A stretch of 20,773 nt of DNA from NCBI GenBank assembly GCA_046542305.1, contig JBKHBQ010000039.1, forward strand, positions 1 through 20,773, written 5' to 3'. Made by a program: the position numbers and the translations under genes. Below the pieces are notes generated by a model, which worked only from the letters and a program-made list of their open reading frames with translations, ran no database searches and had not been told where the DNA came from. This DNA comes from JBKHBQ01 sp046542305. GTDB taxonomy: Bacteria; Bacteroidota; Bacteroidia; Bacteroidales; 4484-276. Positions 1-7,613 of the stretch are shown piece by piece. Position 1 is the first letter of the stretch. The number at the start of each line of letters is the position of its first letter.

Positions 1-156
1 CATACGGTGGTCGTTAAGATCCATAATCAATTTCTTTAACCGGCTGATGCCTGATGCGCTTATCGCACCGGTTCCGGGATTGGGATAGGACAGGAGTAGG
101 ATTATGGTTTTCCCGGATCCTTTTTTTTCTGCCTGAGCTACGGTTGGAAGTATATT
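1..156 (-). pseudogene. Truncated T9SS sorting-domain remnant, runs off left edge
   Basis: The minus frame is open from an in-frame TAA at 157-159 to the window edge (52 codons), with no ATG. It encodes SGKTIILLLSYPNPGTGAIS and then GISRLKKLIMDLNDHRM, which has the layout of a T9SS type A (Por) C-terminal sorting domain: a YPNPxxG turn, then a beta-strand ending in a D-L-x-D/G-x-x-M/V turn. Positions 76-117 match 1254-1295, inside the sorting domain of the gene at 1035-2141, at 35 of 42 bases without gaps and in the same codon frame. No propeller-like sequence precedes it, so this looks like the 3' end of a related gene whose 5' part was lost. It could instead be a live gene with a frameshift near 157, or with a non-ATG start. 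The rest lies outside the window. Confidence 0.5.
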
Positions 157-160
157 TTAA

Positions 161-168
161 TATATTTG
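161..168 (+). promoter_or_regulatory. Bacteroidota-type -7 box (TATATTTG)
   Basis: TATATTTG matches the Bacteroidota -7 consensus TAnnTTTG exactly and lies 45 bases before the ATG at 214. No TTG is present at the usual 17-23 base spacing upstream; the nearest, at 144-146, is only 14 bases away. The -33 element is therefore weak or absent. Confidence 0.45.
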
Positions 169-213
169 CTTTTGGTCATTAATTCACTATTCATCAAAAA
201 AGGGAGGTCATTT

Positions 214-582
214 ATGAAACCGGTAAAAAGATTGATCATTGCTACGCTGGGCGGATTATTGTTCGGTCTGGTGTGTTATTCGTTTGCGGCCAGCGGTCCC
301 GAACCGCTGCCGTATCCCGTGGCGGCACAGATTATTTCGAGCCGCCTGCTGATGGGCTTTGCCATTGGACTGAGCCGATTCAATTTCGGCCATTGGGCCA
401 TTCACGGCATTGTGCTTGGCACTTTGTTCAGCCTGCCGCTGGCCTATAGCGGATTGATGGCGCCCGAAAATCCCGATTTCAGCCGGATGAGCATGTTCGT
501 GTGGACCGTCGTGTTGGGGGCCATTTACGGATTGCTTATCGAGGTGATCACTTCAGGGCTGTTTAAAGCGAAAGCAAAATAA
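214..582 (+). CDS. Small four-helix membrane protein, unknown function
   Basis: The protein has 122 residues and is almost entirely hydrophobic. Likely membrane segments are at about residues 6-26, 36-54, 60-82 and 92-116, and it ends in a short basic tail (FKAKAK). The frame extends upstream to an ATG at 166, but I chose 214: a clear purine-rich ribosome binding site (AAGGGAGG, 199-206) sits 7 bases before it, and the -7 box at 161-168 would place the transcript start downstream of 166. The middle stretch GFAIGLSRFNFGHWAIHG, rich in small residues and with two His, looks like a conserved core, but I cannot name the family. The gene appears monocistronic and ends just before a hairpin shared with the convergent minus genes. 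It is probably an inner-membrane protein; no catalytic motif is visible. Confidence 0.8.
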   Translation: MKPVKRLIIATLGGLLFGLVCYSFAASGPEPLPYPVAAQIISSRLLMGFAIGLSRFNFGHWAIHGIVLGTLFSLPLAYSGLMAPENPDFSRMSMFVWTVVLGAIYGLLIEVITSGLFKAKAK

Positions 583-586
583 AAAA

Positions 587-612
587 CCTGCCGGCCACTT
601 TCTGCCGGCAGG
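587..612 (-). terminator. Hairpin terminator between convergent genes
   Basis: A perfect 9-bp inverted repeat, CCTGCCGGC (587-595) and GCCGGCAGG (604-612), encloses an 8-base loop. The six A at 581-586 become a T-run on the minus strand, so it reads as an intrinsic terminator for the minus genes at 795-2141. On the plus strand the hairpin begins 5 bases after the stop at 582 but has no T-run after it, so it would stop plus transcription less well. Confidence 0.65.
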
Positions 613-645
613 CGCCCCCATTTCCGGTGATACCGGATTCGTGGT

Positions 646-783
646 TTTAACCTGATTAATTCATGAAATCAAATATCTTAGTGAAGCTTAGCGTCTTTCT
701 GCCTTCGTGGCTATTATTCCTTTTGCCACAAAGACTCCAAAACACAAAGAATTCCACAAAATTTATGAATCAAACAGGTTAAA
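646..783. repeat. Imperfect palindromic intergenic repeat (MITE-like)
   Basis: The outer arms form a near inverted repeat. The left arm at 646-669 begins TTTAACCTGATTAATTCATG, and the reverse complement of the right arm at 760-783 begins TTTAACCTGTTTGATTCATA. The inner parts carry further complementary words: GTCTTTCTGCCTTCGTGGC at 693-711 against GCCACAAAGACTCC at 725-738. The whole would fold back on itself around a short AT-rich loop near 712-724. I recall similar CTTTGTGTC/CTTCGTGGC words as dispersed intergenic repeats in Bacteroidota, but I cannot check copy number here. No protein is encoded. A small CCGGT-GAT-ACCGG hairpin lies just outside at 624-636. Confidence 0.6.
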
Positions 784-794
784 GACGAAACAAA

Positions 795-1028
795 TTAAAA
801 AATCATGGTTCTCCTCATCACAGCCTTTCTTTTTCTGTTATCGGGATTTGATTTCACCCTGGTTCTTACAAAATAAAAAACCCATATCACCAGCAATACG
901 GCTGCACCTGTCATGATCGCTGCCACAGTTTCCATCGCCAGGATGGCAAAGGGAACAAACACGATCAGGAAAAATAGGCTGATCATGCAGCAAATCCGCA
1001 ACCAAAAATGATTGACATAGGTTTTCAT
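795..1028 (-). CDS. Small putative membrane protein, unknown function
   Basis: This is a 77-residue ORF with two hydrophobic stretches (about residues 12-33 and 35-54) followed by a strongly basic tail (RTRVKSNPDNRKRKAVMRR), the pattern of a small two-helix inner-membrane protein with a cytoplasmic C-terminus. Its ATG is only 6 bases after the stop of the propeller gene at 1035-2141, so it could be translated by coupling from the same transcript and would end before the hairpin at 587-612. Against it, no strong ribosome binding site is visible and I do not recognise the family. Its 3' end approaches the palindromic repeat at 646-783. Confidence 0.45.
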   Translation of the reverse strand: MKTYVNHFWLRICCMISLFFLIVFVPFAILAMETVAAIMTGAAVLLVIWVFYFVRTRVKSNPDNRKRKAVMRRTMIF

Positions 1029-1034
1029 CTTTTA

Positions 1035-2141
1035 TCAGTGTATAAGTACCGTACTTGAATAAAGCACATCGTCGTTTATCAGCGAAAGGAAATATTGCCC
1101 TTTCGGTAAATGTGAAAAGTCGATGGTTTTCCGCTGATCCTCCAGAAAGCAAAAATGCCGGCTGAAAATGCTTTCACCTTTCGAATCAGCCATCAGGAGC
1201 ATGGCCTGTCCTGCAGGCGGATTTTTCATCATCAGGCTGAAAATGCCCTGGTTGGGATTGGGACAGATCAGGAGTTGGTTTTTGATTTTCCCGGAATCAA
1301 TCATTCCTGTCGGCTGCACATCGATAAAATCCACTTTATTTCCCAGGAAATTCGGCACGGCAAGTACGTGGTCGTAAGCGTTGTAGTCCAGGCCAGCCGG
1401 TTCATCATGGCCCGTGGAAATGATTTCGTGTCCGGTGAGTGCATTGTTGTAGCGGATAATTTTTCCTGGCGACTGATGCGAAGCCACATACACCCGGCCT
1501 TCCGGGTCGATGGTAATCCCGTCGAAATATCCGAAGTTGGTGGTGGTGGCGGTGGACACCTCATAAGTTTCCAGATCAATGGCCTGAATGGGTGCGTTGG
1601 CTTTCCAGGCTACGGCAAGCAACCTGTTGTTGTAGGGATCGAATATGCAATCCTGAACCGATTGTGCCAGGCCCGAAGAAACCACGCAGGCGGTAGCGCC
1701 GGTTTCAGTATCGACTTTGTGGATTTTTCCGCCGGTATCGATCACGTAAAGATTTCCATCGCCATCGGTGGTCATCCCGTCAAGATGTTGAATACAGGGG
1801 ATGTGGAGTTGAAAAACCACTTCGGCATTTACAAGATCGAAACCGATCAGGTTTTGCTGCGACGAAACATACAATACCCCCTCGAGAATGCAATTGCCCA
1901 GAGGCTTGGTGATGCCTTCTGCAAAAATTTCTTCCCGGAGTGTTGATTTGTCGATGGCCACAATTGCATTCGAGCCAAAGCAGGATACCAGGTAGCGCTC
2001 GCGCGGATGATCGTATGCCGCGCTTTCGGGATTGATGATCATGCCTGAGGCTGCACTTTTTTCCTGGGCAAAGGAAACCTGCAGCGTGACGATCAGAAAA
2101 TGTAAAAGCAGCATAATGTTCAGTGTGGATTTCAGGTTCAT
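1035..2141 (-). CDS. Secreted NHL/SMP-30-like beta-propeller protein with T9SS tail
   Basis: The protein has 368 residues. The frame is open to an ATG at 2240, but I chose 2141: it gives a typical signal peptide (MNLKSTLNIMLLLHFLIVTLQVSFAQ, cut after AQ here in the middle of the hydrophobic-to-mature boundary) and lies downstream of the promoter at 2174-2205. The mature protein has repeated strand motifs such as LDGMTTDGDGNLYVIDTGGK and FDGITIDPEGRVYVASHQSP, typical of NHL or SMP-30/gluconolactonase-like propellers. The last 75 or so residues form a T9SS type A sorting domain, with CPNPNQGIF at its start and LPKGQYFLSLIN near its end. The protein is probably exported through the outer membrane and anchored at or released from the surface. 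No enzyme residues are evident; propellers of this kind often bind ligands or partners. A homologous tail fragment lies at 1-156. Confidence 0.85.
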   Translation of the reverse strand: MNLKSTLNIMLLLHFLIVTLQVSFAQEKSAASGMIINPESAAYDHPRERYLVSCFGSNAIVAIDKSTLREEIFAEGITKPLGNCILEGVLYVSSQQNLIGFDLVNAEVVFQLHIPCIQHLDGMTTDGDGNLYVIDTGGKIHKVDTETGATACVVSSGLAQSVQDCIFDPYNNRLLAVAWKANAPIQAIDLETYEVSTATTTNFGYFDGITIDPEGRVYVASHQSPGKIIRYNNALTGHEIISTGHDEPAGLDYNAYDHVLAVPNFLGNKVDFIDVQPTGMIDSGKIKNQLLICPNPNQGIFSLMMKNPPAGQAMLLMADSKGESIFSRHFCFLEDQRKTIDFSHLPKGQYFLSLINDDVLYSSTVLIH

Positions 2142-2173
2142 TTCAGTATTTTTTTTATGTGTGAAATTTGCCG

Positions 2174-2205
2174 CTAAACTATCATCATATTTCTTCCCGA
2201 TCAAA
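2174..2205 (-). promoter_or_regulatory. Promoter of the propeller gene
   Basis: On the minus strand, TTTG (2205-2202) is followed after 20 bases by TAGTTTAG (2181-2174), one mismatch from the TAnnTTTG -7 box. The expected start point is about 25-30 bases before the ATG at 2141, which supports the short start chosen for that gene. Confidence 0.5.
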
Positions 2206-2344
2206 TTTATTCGACCAATGCAATCCGCAGCCATCAACAATTCTTTTCATGTAAAACAAATGCCGTTCGGTTGCGGCAGGTATTCGTTTGTCGGTGCGAC
2301 GTTGCTCCATGTCTACTTTCTCATCTGCCGCACACGAGAATTGT

Positions 2345-2352
2345 TACCTTTG
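2345..2352 (+). promoter_or_regulatory. Bacteroidota-type -7 box (TACCTTTG)
   Basis: TACCTTTG matches TAnnTTTG exactly and lies 19 bases before the kinase ATG at 2372. No good -33 TTG is found at 17-23 bases upstream. If it is used, the leader is only about a dozen bases long. Confidence 0.45.
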
Positions 2353-2371
2353 GGATTCAGGAAAAAATGAA

Positions 2372-3472
2372 ATGAGAAGACGACGTGTAAACCTTGGCGA
2401 TGTTACCGGCCGGAAGCACTATGGCCGCTACCGGTGGGCGCTGCACCTGCTGCTGTGGGTCACCTATACTTTTGCCTACGCCTGTATTTATTCGATCCTC
2501 TACACGAGTGTTGATCTGAAGGGCGCATTGTTCCAGTTCGGAATGACGGCCTGGATAGATGTTGGTGCCGCTTATTTTACGGTTTACTTCCTCATTCCGG
2601 AGTATCTGATGCAGCGGCGCTACAAAATGTTTTTGCTGTATTTTGTGTTGAGCGCGCTGTTTTTTATGCTGCTTCAGCGCAGCACGATCGTCTTCGTTAC
2701 GTATCCGGTGCTTTATCCCGGAGAGAATACCGGCCCGTTCTTCAGGTTCAATTACATTTACATCTTTTTCAACATCTATGTGATGGCGGCGATATTTGCG
2801 TCGATCAAGCTTTTCGAGTACTGGTTTGTAGATCAGAAAGAAAACCGTGAATTGCAACAGCAAAAACTGGAATCGGAACTGAAGTTTCTCAAAAGCCAGA
2901 TTCATCCGCACTTTCTGTTCAATACCCTGAACAATCTTTATGCGCTTACACTCGACAAAAGCGACAGGGCGCCCGAGGTGGTGGTGAAACTTTCCGACTT
3001 GCTGAGCTATATGCTTTACGAATGCAATGTGCCGAGGGTCCCGTTGGAAAAGGAGATTCAATTGCTGAAGGATTACCTGGACCTGGAAAAAATCAGATAT
3101 CCCCGCGGACTTAAGGTGAACCTTGAGGTGCAGGGCCGCATAAACGGTAAAATGATCGCGCCGTTGCTGCTGATTCCTTTCGTTGAAAACGGCTTTAAAC
3201 ACGGCATGAGCCGCCAGATCGGAAATCCCCGGATGAATATTTTGCTCGATGTGAAGGATTACAGCCTGATCTTTAAGATACAAAATACAAAGCCTGCTGC
3301 CGGGCAGAATGACGAAACCGGCTACACCGAAGGCATCGGACTGAAGAATGTGAGACGCAGGCTCGACCTGATCTATGGCGAGGCCTATGATTTGAAGTTG
3401 AATAACGCTGAACACACTTTTTCAGTAACTTTGAAGCTCAACCTGAATTCCAGAACTAATATCACCGGATGA
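2372..3472 (+). CDS. LytS/YehU-type membrane sensor histidine kinase
   Basis: The protein has 366 residues. Four membrane segments fall at about residues 22-44, 52-75, 85-108 and 126-148. A short coiled coil follows (QKENRELQQQKLESELKFL), then the His_kinase domain with QIHPHFLFNTLNNLY (residues 177-190; H180 is the likely phosphorylated His). The ATPase part has an N-box at 270-277 (FVENGFKH) and a G-box GIGLKNVRRRL. I chose the ATG at 2372 because it follows a TAnnTTTG box and an AGGAAAAA purine stretch; the open frame upstream to 2288 would lie outside the transcript. A two-codon frame (ATG AAA TGA at 2367-2375) ends across this start, which may tune initiation or be chance. The stop overlaps the regulator's start by 4 bases. 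The signal sensed is unknown; there is no periplasmic sensor domain of any size. Confidence 0.9.
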   Translation: MRRRRVNLGDVTGRKHYGRYRWALHLLLWVTYTFAYACIYSILYTSVDLKGALFQFGMTAWIDVGAAYFTVYFLIPEYLMQRRYKMFLLYFVLSALFFMLLQRSTIVFVTYPVLYPGENTGPFFRFNYIYIFFNIYVMAAIFASIKLFEYWFVDQKENRELQQQKLESELKFLKSQIHPHFLFNTLNNLYALTLDKSDRAPEVVVKLSDLLSYMLYECNVPRVPLEKEIQLLKDYLDLEKIRYPRGLKVNLEVQGRINGKMIAPLLLIPFVENGFKHGMSRQIGNPRMNILLDVKDYSLIFKIQNTKPAAGQNDETGYTEGIGLKNVRRRLDLIYGEAYDLKLNNAEHTFSVTLKLNLNSRTNITG

Positions 3473-4191
3473 TGAAAATAAAATGCCTTGCCGTAGATGA
3501 TGAGCCGCTTGCCCTGCGGGTGATCGAATCGCATATCGAAAAACTGGATGATGTGGACCTGGTGGCAAAATGCAGCAATGCCATGGAAGCCTTCGGTGTT
3601 TTGAAAAACAAACAGATCGACCTGCTTTTTCTGGATATCCAGATGCCCGAACTCACCGGTATTGAATTTTTGAAAACCCTGAACCATCCGCCAATGGTTA
3701 TTTTTACAACGGCTTACCGCAATTACGCCATCGAAGCCTTCGACCTGGATGTGCTCGATTACCTGCTCAAACCCATTTCGTTCAACCGTTTCCTGAAAGC
3801 CCTTAATAAATTCTATGCCCGCAGGCAGGAGTATGCAACTGCCCCCAAACCCCTGAATGTGGAAAAGCATGGCGAAAAAAATCACCTCTTCATCAGGAAA
3901 AACAAAACCATGATAAAAGTGCCGTTTGATGAAATTCTTTTTATCGAAAGCATGAAAGACTACGTGAAAATCCACCTGACCGGAGAAACTCATTTTGCAA
4001 AATACCAGATCGGCCACCTGGAGAATGAACTCCCCGAAACCAGGTTTATCCGGGTGCACAAGTCATTTGTTGTGCCTGTGAATAAAATATCCTCGATCTC
4101 GCCGGGAGCCGTAGGTATTGGCGACGAAAAGATTCCCATAGGCAGAAAATACAAGGCCCTGGTGCTGAAACGGCTGAATTACTTCGGATAA
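3469..4191 (+). CDS. LytTR-family response regulator
   Basis: The protein has 240 residues, with an N-terminal receiver domain (about 3-120) and a C-terminal LytTR DNA-binding domain (about 138-238). The receiver has the acidic pair D10/D11, the phosphate-accepting D56 in LFLDIQMPE, T80/T81 and K101 in LLKPIS. The LytTR part has the usual ILFIESMKDYVKIHL strand and a TRFIRVHKSFVV segment. The start is ATG at 3469 or the adjacent ATG at 3472; both overlap the kinase stop, so the pair is translationally coupled and almost certainly a cognate two-component system. LytTR regulators bind direct repeats upstream of their targets. The targets cannot be told from this window, and I see no obvious autoregulatory repeat pair at 2300-2345. 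Confidence 0.93.
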   Translation: MMKIKCLAVDDEPLALRVIESHIEKLDDVDLVAKCSNAMEAFGVLKNKQIDLLFLDIQMPELTGIEFLKTLNHPPMVIFTTAYRNYAIEAFDLDVLDYLLKPISFNRFLKALNKFYARRQEYATAPKPLNVEKHGEKNHLFIRKNKTMIKVPFDEILFIESMKDYVKIHLTGETHFAKYQIGHLENELPETRFIRVHKSFVVPVNKISSISPGAVGIGDEKIPIGRKYKALVLKRLNYFG

Positions 4192-4245
4192 TGATGGCTG
4201 AATCTGAGAACCATTCAAATCCAAATCACTCTCCTCCAAATTTCA

Positions 4246-4253
4246 TAGCTTTG
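4246..4253 (+). promoter_or_regulatory. Bacteroidota-type -7 box (TAGCTTTG)
   Basis: TAGCTTTG matches TAnnTTTG exactly and lies 23 bases before the ATG at 4277, in the 85-base gap after the regulator gene. It is the probable start for the cupin-nhaA-hisS operon. No convincing -33 TTG lies at the right distance. Confidence 0.5.
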
Positions 4254-4276
4254 TACCCTGAAAAATACGAAAGACG

Positions 4277-4753
4277 ATGATCAGGATTGATGATAATATT
4301 TTAGACCAGACCTCATCGAAGGCGCGGCAAACGGACCGTAAGCGGATGAATCACAATTTTCATCCCCAACTGGAAGATCCGATCAACCGCCTGTTGAATG
4401 CCATGGAACCCGGCACCTATATCCAGCCGCACAAGCACGAAGATCCCGACCGGTTCGAGGTATTTCTGGCTTTGCGCGGACGCTTTGTGGTTTTTACCTT
4501 TGATGACGAGGGTCGTATTGCCGATCATGTTATGCTGGATCCCCGCGAAGGCAGATACGGGGTGGAGATTCCTGCGCGCACCTATCACAGCCTGATCTCA
4601 CTGGAACCGGGGTCGGTTGCTTATGAATTGAAAGAAGGTCCTTACCTGCCTTTTTCAGCAAAGAACTTTGCGCCGTGGGCTCCCGCCGAAGGTGATGCGG
4701 GTGTTGATGAATACATGCGAAACCTGCTCGAGCAGGTTGGAATTAGTATATAA
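4277..4753 (+). CDS. WbuC-family cupin-fold metalloprotein
   Basis: The protein has 158 residues, with the single-domain cupin layout of the WbuC family. Cupin motif 1 is GTYIQPHKHEDPDRFEVFLA (residues 46-65), giving likely metal ligands H52, H54 and E61. Motif 2 is GVEIPARTYHSL, with H104. Upstream, RKRMNHNFHP and DPINRLLNAMEPG are the conserved lead-in of this family. WbuC proteins are named from O-antigen clusters and their reaction is not established, so I assign no activity. Here the gene stands first in an apparent operon with nhaA (10 bases between stop and start) and hisS, not in a polysaccharide locus. Confidence 0.85.
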   Translation: MIRIDDNILDQTSSKARQTDRKRMNHNFHPQLEDPINRLLNAMEPGTYIQPHKHEDPDRFEVFLALRGRFVVFTFDDEGRIADHVMLDPREGRYGVEIPARTYHSLISLEPGSVAYELKEGPYLPFSAKNFAPWAPAEGDAGVDEYMRNLLEQVGISI

Positions 4754-4763
4754 CCCGCCAGAT

Positions 4764-6173
4764 ATGAAGTATTTAGCATTTTTCAGGAAGCGTCCACTGC
4801 TGTTCGAGATCGTCAATCCGCTGAACAAATTCATCAAAATGGAAGCCTTCAGCGGAATCCTGTTGATGTTTGTTACGGTGCTGGCACTGCTTTTGGCAAA
4901 TTCGCCTTTTTCTGATAGCTATTTTGCATTTTTCCGCAACACGATCACCCTGGCGGTAGAAAACTTCGAGCTGAGCAAGCCATTGATACTGTGGATCAAC
5001 GATGGATTGATGGCTGTATTTTTCCTCCTTGTGGGTTTGGAAATCAAGCGCGAAACACAAACCGGCGAGCTTTCCACCCTAAAAAGTGCCGCCCTGCCTG
5101 CTTTTGCAGCTATCGGCGGAATGCTTGTTCCTGCTGTGTTTTACGAAATGTTCAATTATGACGGGGTCGGCTGGTCGGGCTGGGGTATTCCCATGGCTAC
5201 AGATATTGCCTTTGCCCTGGGGGTGATGACGCTGCTCGGAAAACGGGTGCCATTGTCGCTCAAGCTGTTTCTTACCGCACTGGCCATCGTAGATGATATT
5301 GGCGCCGTAGTGGTGATCGCGCTGTTCTACACCAGCAAAATATCGGTGGCGGCACTAATTATAGCAGGGGTACTTTTTGTTTTGCTGATACTGATGAACA
5401 GCCTGAAGGTATACCGTGTATCGATCTATTTGTTCCTGGGCTTTTTTCTGTGGCTGGCCCTTCTGAAATCCGGTGTGCATGCCACCATTGCTGGGGTGCT
5501 GCTTGCCATGGCTATTCCGGGGAAATCAAAAAGCACCGTTAACGAATGTGTATCCTTCAACCAGGCGGTGCTGGACAGGCTCAGGGATCAGCCATACGAC
5601 CCGGATGACAATCCGAAAAAAAACCGCAAGCTCATTCATGCGATTTTCACCATTGGTAACAACTGCACCCATGCCATTTCGCCATTACTCCGGCTTGAGT
5701 ATTCGCTGCATTCATGGGTGGCCTATTTTATTATTCCATTATTTGCTTTTGCCAATGCCGGGGTGGTTTTCAGGGGCGATCTGATTGCCGACATCGGCAA
5801 TCCTATCTCGGTGGGAATTTTTGCGGGTCTGGTGCTTGGCAAGCCTGTGGGCATTGGCATCTTTACCTGGTTCGCCACCAAATTCAGGCTGGCTGCCCTG
5901 CCGCCGGGGATCAAATGGAGGCACATTATCGGGGTGGGCTTTCTGGGAGGCATCGGTTTTACCATGTCGATATTTATCGATAACCTTGCCTTCGCCACCG
6001 ACCCTTACACCCTCGAAATTGCCAAGGTGGGGATTTTGTTCTCCTCGCTGGTGGCGGGCACCATCGGATATGTGGTGTTGTACCTCAGCGGCCCCCCTGT
6101 AAAAAAGAAATCAATCATTATCAAAGTAAAAGAAACTGCTAAAAATGTCGACTCAAAAACCTTCAATACCTAA
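4764..6173 (+). CDS. nhaA: Na+/H+ antiporter NhaA
   Basis: The protein has 469 residues, somewhat longer than the roughly 390 of E. coli NhaA because of a longer N-terminus, an inserted loop after AGVLLAMAIPGK and a basic C-terminal tail. It is an inner-membrane secondary transporter that exports Na+ (or Li+) in exchange for H+. Key family motifs are present: GLEIKRE (91-97), ATDIAFALGVMTLLGKRVPL with D147, and LAIVDDIGAVVVIALFY with the essential pair D177/D178. Later come PLFAFANAGV and LGKPVGI, the latter carrying the Lys region of TM10. I chose ATG 4764 because the upstream extension to 4668 overlaps the cupin gene in another frame and is not family-like. No Shine-Dalgarno sequence is visible. 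It probably supports salt and pH homeostasis. Its 3' end overlaps hisS by 29 bases. Confidence 0.96.
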   Translation: MKYLAFFRKRPLLFEIVNPLNKFIKMEAFSGILLMFVTVLALLLANSPFSDSYFAFFRNTITLAVENFELSKPLILWINDGLMAVFFLLVGLEIKRETQTGELSTLKSAALPAFAAIGGMLVPAVFYEMFNYDGVGWSGWGIPMATDIAFALGVMTLLGKRVPLSLKLFLTALAIVDDIGAVVVIALFYTSKISVAALIIAGVLFVLLILMNSLKVYRVSIYLFLGFFLWLALLKSGVHATIAGVLLAMAIPGKSKSTVNECVSFNQAVLDRLRDQPYDPDDNPKKNRKLIHAIFTIGNNCTHAISPLLRLEYSLHSWVAYFIIPLFAFANAGVVFRGDLIADIGNPISVGIFAGLVLGKPVGIGIFTWFATKFRLAALPPGIKWRHIIGVGFLGGIGFTMSIFIDNLAFATDPYTLEIAKVGILFSSLVAGTIGYVVLYLSGPPVKKKSIIIKVKETAKNVDSKTFNT

Positions 6174-7524
6174 AGGAACCAGGGACTTTTCCCCTGAAGA
6201 AATGGTGCGCCGCAATTATATTTTCGACACCATTAAAACGGTATTTCAACTGTATGGTTATCTGCCCATCGAAACGCCCGCCATGGAAAATCTCACCTCG
6301 TTGCTTGGAAAATATGGCGATGAGGGTGACAAACTGCTTTTCAGGGTTCTGAATTCGGGTGATTTTTTGGGTAAGGTTAACGAGCAGGAGTTTAAAAAGC
6401 GTGATTCGCTGAGCCTGGCAGGGCAGATCACCGAAAAAGGACTGCGCTATGACCTCACCGTGCCTTTTGCCCGGTATGTGGTACAGCATCGCAATGAGAT
6501 CAATTTCCCGTTTAAGCGCTATCAGATACAGCCGGTATGGCGTGCCGACAGGCCACAGCGCGGAAGGTACCGCGAGTTTTACCAGTGCGACGTGGATGTG
6601 ATCGGCAGCGATTCGCTGCTCAACGAGGTGGAACTGATCCGTATGATCGACGAGGTGTTCGGACGCCTCAAAGTACGCGCGGAAGTGAAGCTGAACAACC
6701 GCAAGATCCTCGCCGGTATAGCAGATTATATCGGCGAAACCGGAAAAATTACGGATATCACCGTAGCCATCGACAAACTGGATAAGATCGGTAGGGAAAA
6801 GGTGAACGAAGAACTGGCCGAAAAAGGCATCAGCACCGGAGCCATCGAAAAGCTGCAGCCTGTTCTGGATATGCAGGGCGGCACAAGCGAAAAGTTCTCC
6901 ACGCTCGAAAATATCCTGCAATCCAGCGAAACCGGCCTGAAAGGCATCCGGGAAATGAAAACCGTTTTCAACATCCTTGAAGACATGAGCCTTGCCACAC
7001 CTGTGGATCTCGATCTTACCCTTGCCCGTGGACTCAACTATTACACCGGCGCCATCATCGAAGTGAAGGCTGCCGGCGTGCAGATCGGAAGCATCTGCGG
7101 GGGCGGACGCTACGACGACCTCACCGGAATTTTTGGCATGCCCGGAACCTCAGGCGTAGGTATTTCGTTCGGCGCCGACCGGATTTATGATGTCTTGCTC
7201 GAAACCGGCGCCTTCCCCGAAAGCGGAGCCATGAGCACCGAAGTACTGCTCGTGAATTTCGGACCCGACGAAGAACGTTATTGCCTGAAACTGCTCGACA
7301 ATATCCGCAACCAGGGCGTTGCCGCCGAGCTTTTTCCCGACCCGGCTAAAATGAAAAAACAAATGGGATATGCCGATAAAAAGAATATCCCGTTAGTATT
7401 GCTGATCGGAAAAAATGAAATGGAAAAACAGGTGCTTTCGGTAAAAAACATGAAAACCGGTGAACAGCAGGAAATGAAATTCGACGATTTCATCGAGATG
7501 GTAAAATCCGGTAAGCATCTCTGA
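6145..7524 (+). CDS. hisS: Histidyl-tRNA synthetase
   Basis: The protein has 459 residues, normal for the family. It is a class II synthetase that charges tRNA-His in the cytoplasm. Visible parts are the N-terminal IPKGTRDFSPEE signature (8-19), motif 2 with PVWRADRPQRGRYREFYQCD (130-149), the His-specific LARGLNYYTG (293-302), GGGRYDDL (319-326), and motif 3 around SGVGISFGADR (336-346). The C-terminal 95 residues form the anticodon-binding domain. Unusually for a housekeeping gene, its ATG lies inside the end of nhaA (29-base overlap), so it probably depends on read-through from the promoter at 4246 or on a promoter within nhaA. It converges on the minus operon ending at 7614, with an 89-base gap that holds no clear terminator. 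Confidence 0.97.
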   Translation: MSTQKPSIPKGTRDFSPEEMVRRNYIFDTIKTVFQLYGYLPIETPAMENLTSLLGKYGDEGDKLLFRVLNSGDFLGKVNEQEFKKRDSLSLAGQITEKGLRYDLTVPFARYVVQHRNEINFPFKRYQIQPVWRADRPQRGRYREFYQCDVDVIGSDSLLNEVELIRMIDEVFGRLKVRAEVKLNNRKILAGIADYIGETGKITDITVAIDKLDKIGREKVNEELAEKGISTGAIEKLQPVLDMQGGTSEKFSTLENILQSSETGLKGIREMKTVFNILEDMSLATPVDLDLTLARGLNYYTGAIIEVKAAGVQIGSICGGGRYDDLTGIFGMPGTSGVGISFGADRIYDVLLETGAFPESGAMSTEVLLVNFGPDEERYCLKLLDNIRNQGVAAELFPDPAKMKKQMGYADKKNIPLVLLIGKNEMEKQVLSVKNMKTGEQQEMKFDDFIEMVKSGKHL

Positions 7525-7613
7525 TGGGGCCAAAATAAATCTGGCAGGATCAATCATCCGGTTTCATTCCACGAAAACATTCTTGACTAACGCATCGGCT
7601 GGCAACGCACAGC

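Noticed and set aside
707..916. Plus ORF of 69 codons in the gap after the first membrane-protein gene
   Set aside because: It lies across the palindromic repeat and antisense to the small minus ORF; no coding pattern.
1155..1946. Plus-strand ORF of 263 codons opposite the propeller gene
   Set aside because: Antisense to a gene with signal peptide, propeller repeats and T9SS tail; itself featureless.
2357..3415. Long minus-strand ORF of 352 codons opposite the histidine kinase gene
   Set aside because: It lies entirely antisense to a gene with clear kinase motifs, has His/Gln/Val-rich composition typical of antisense frames, and shows no family pattern.
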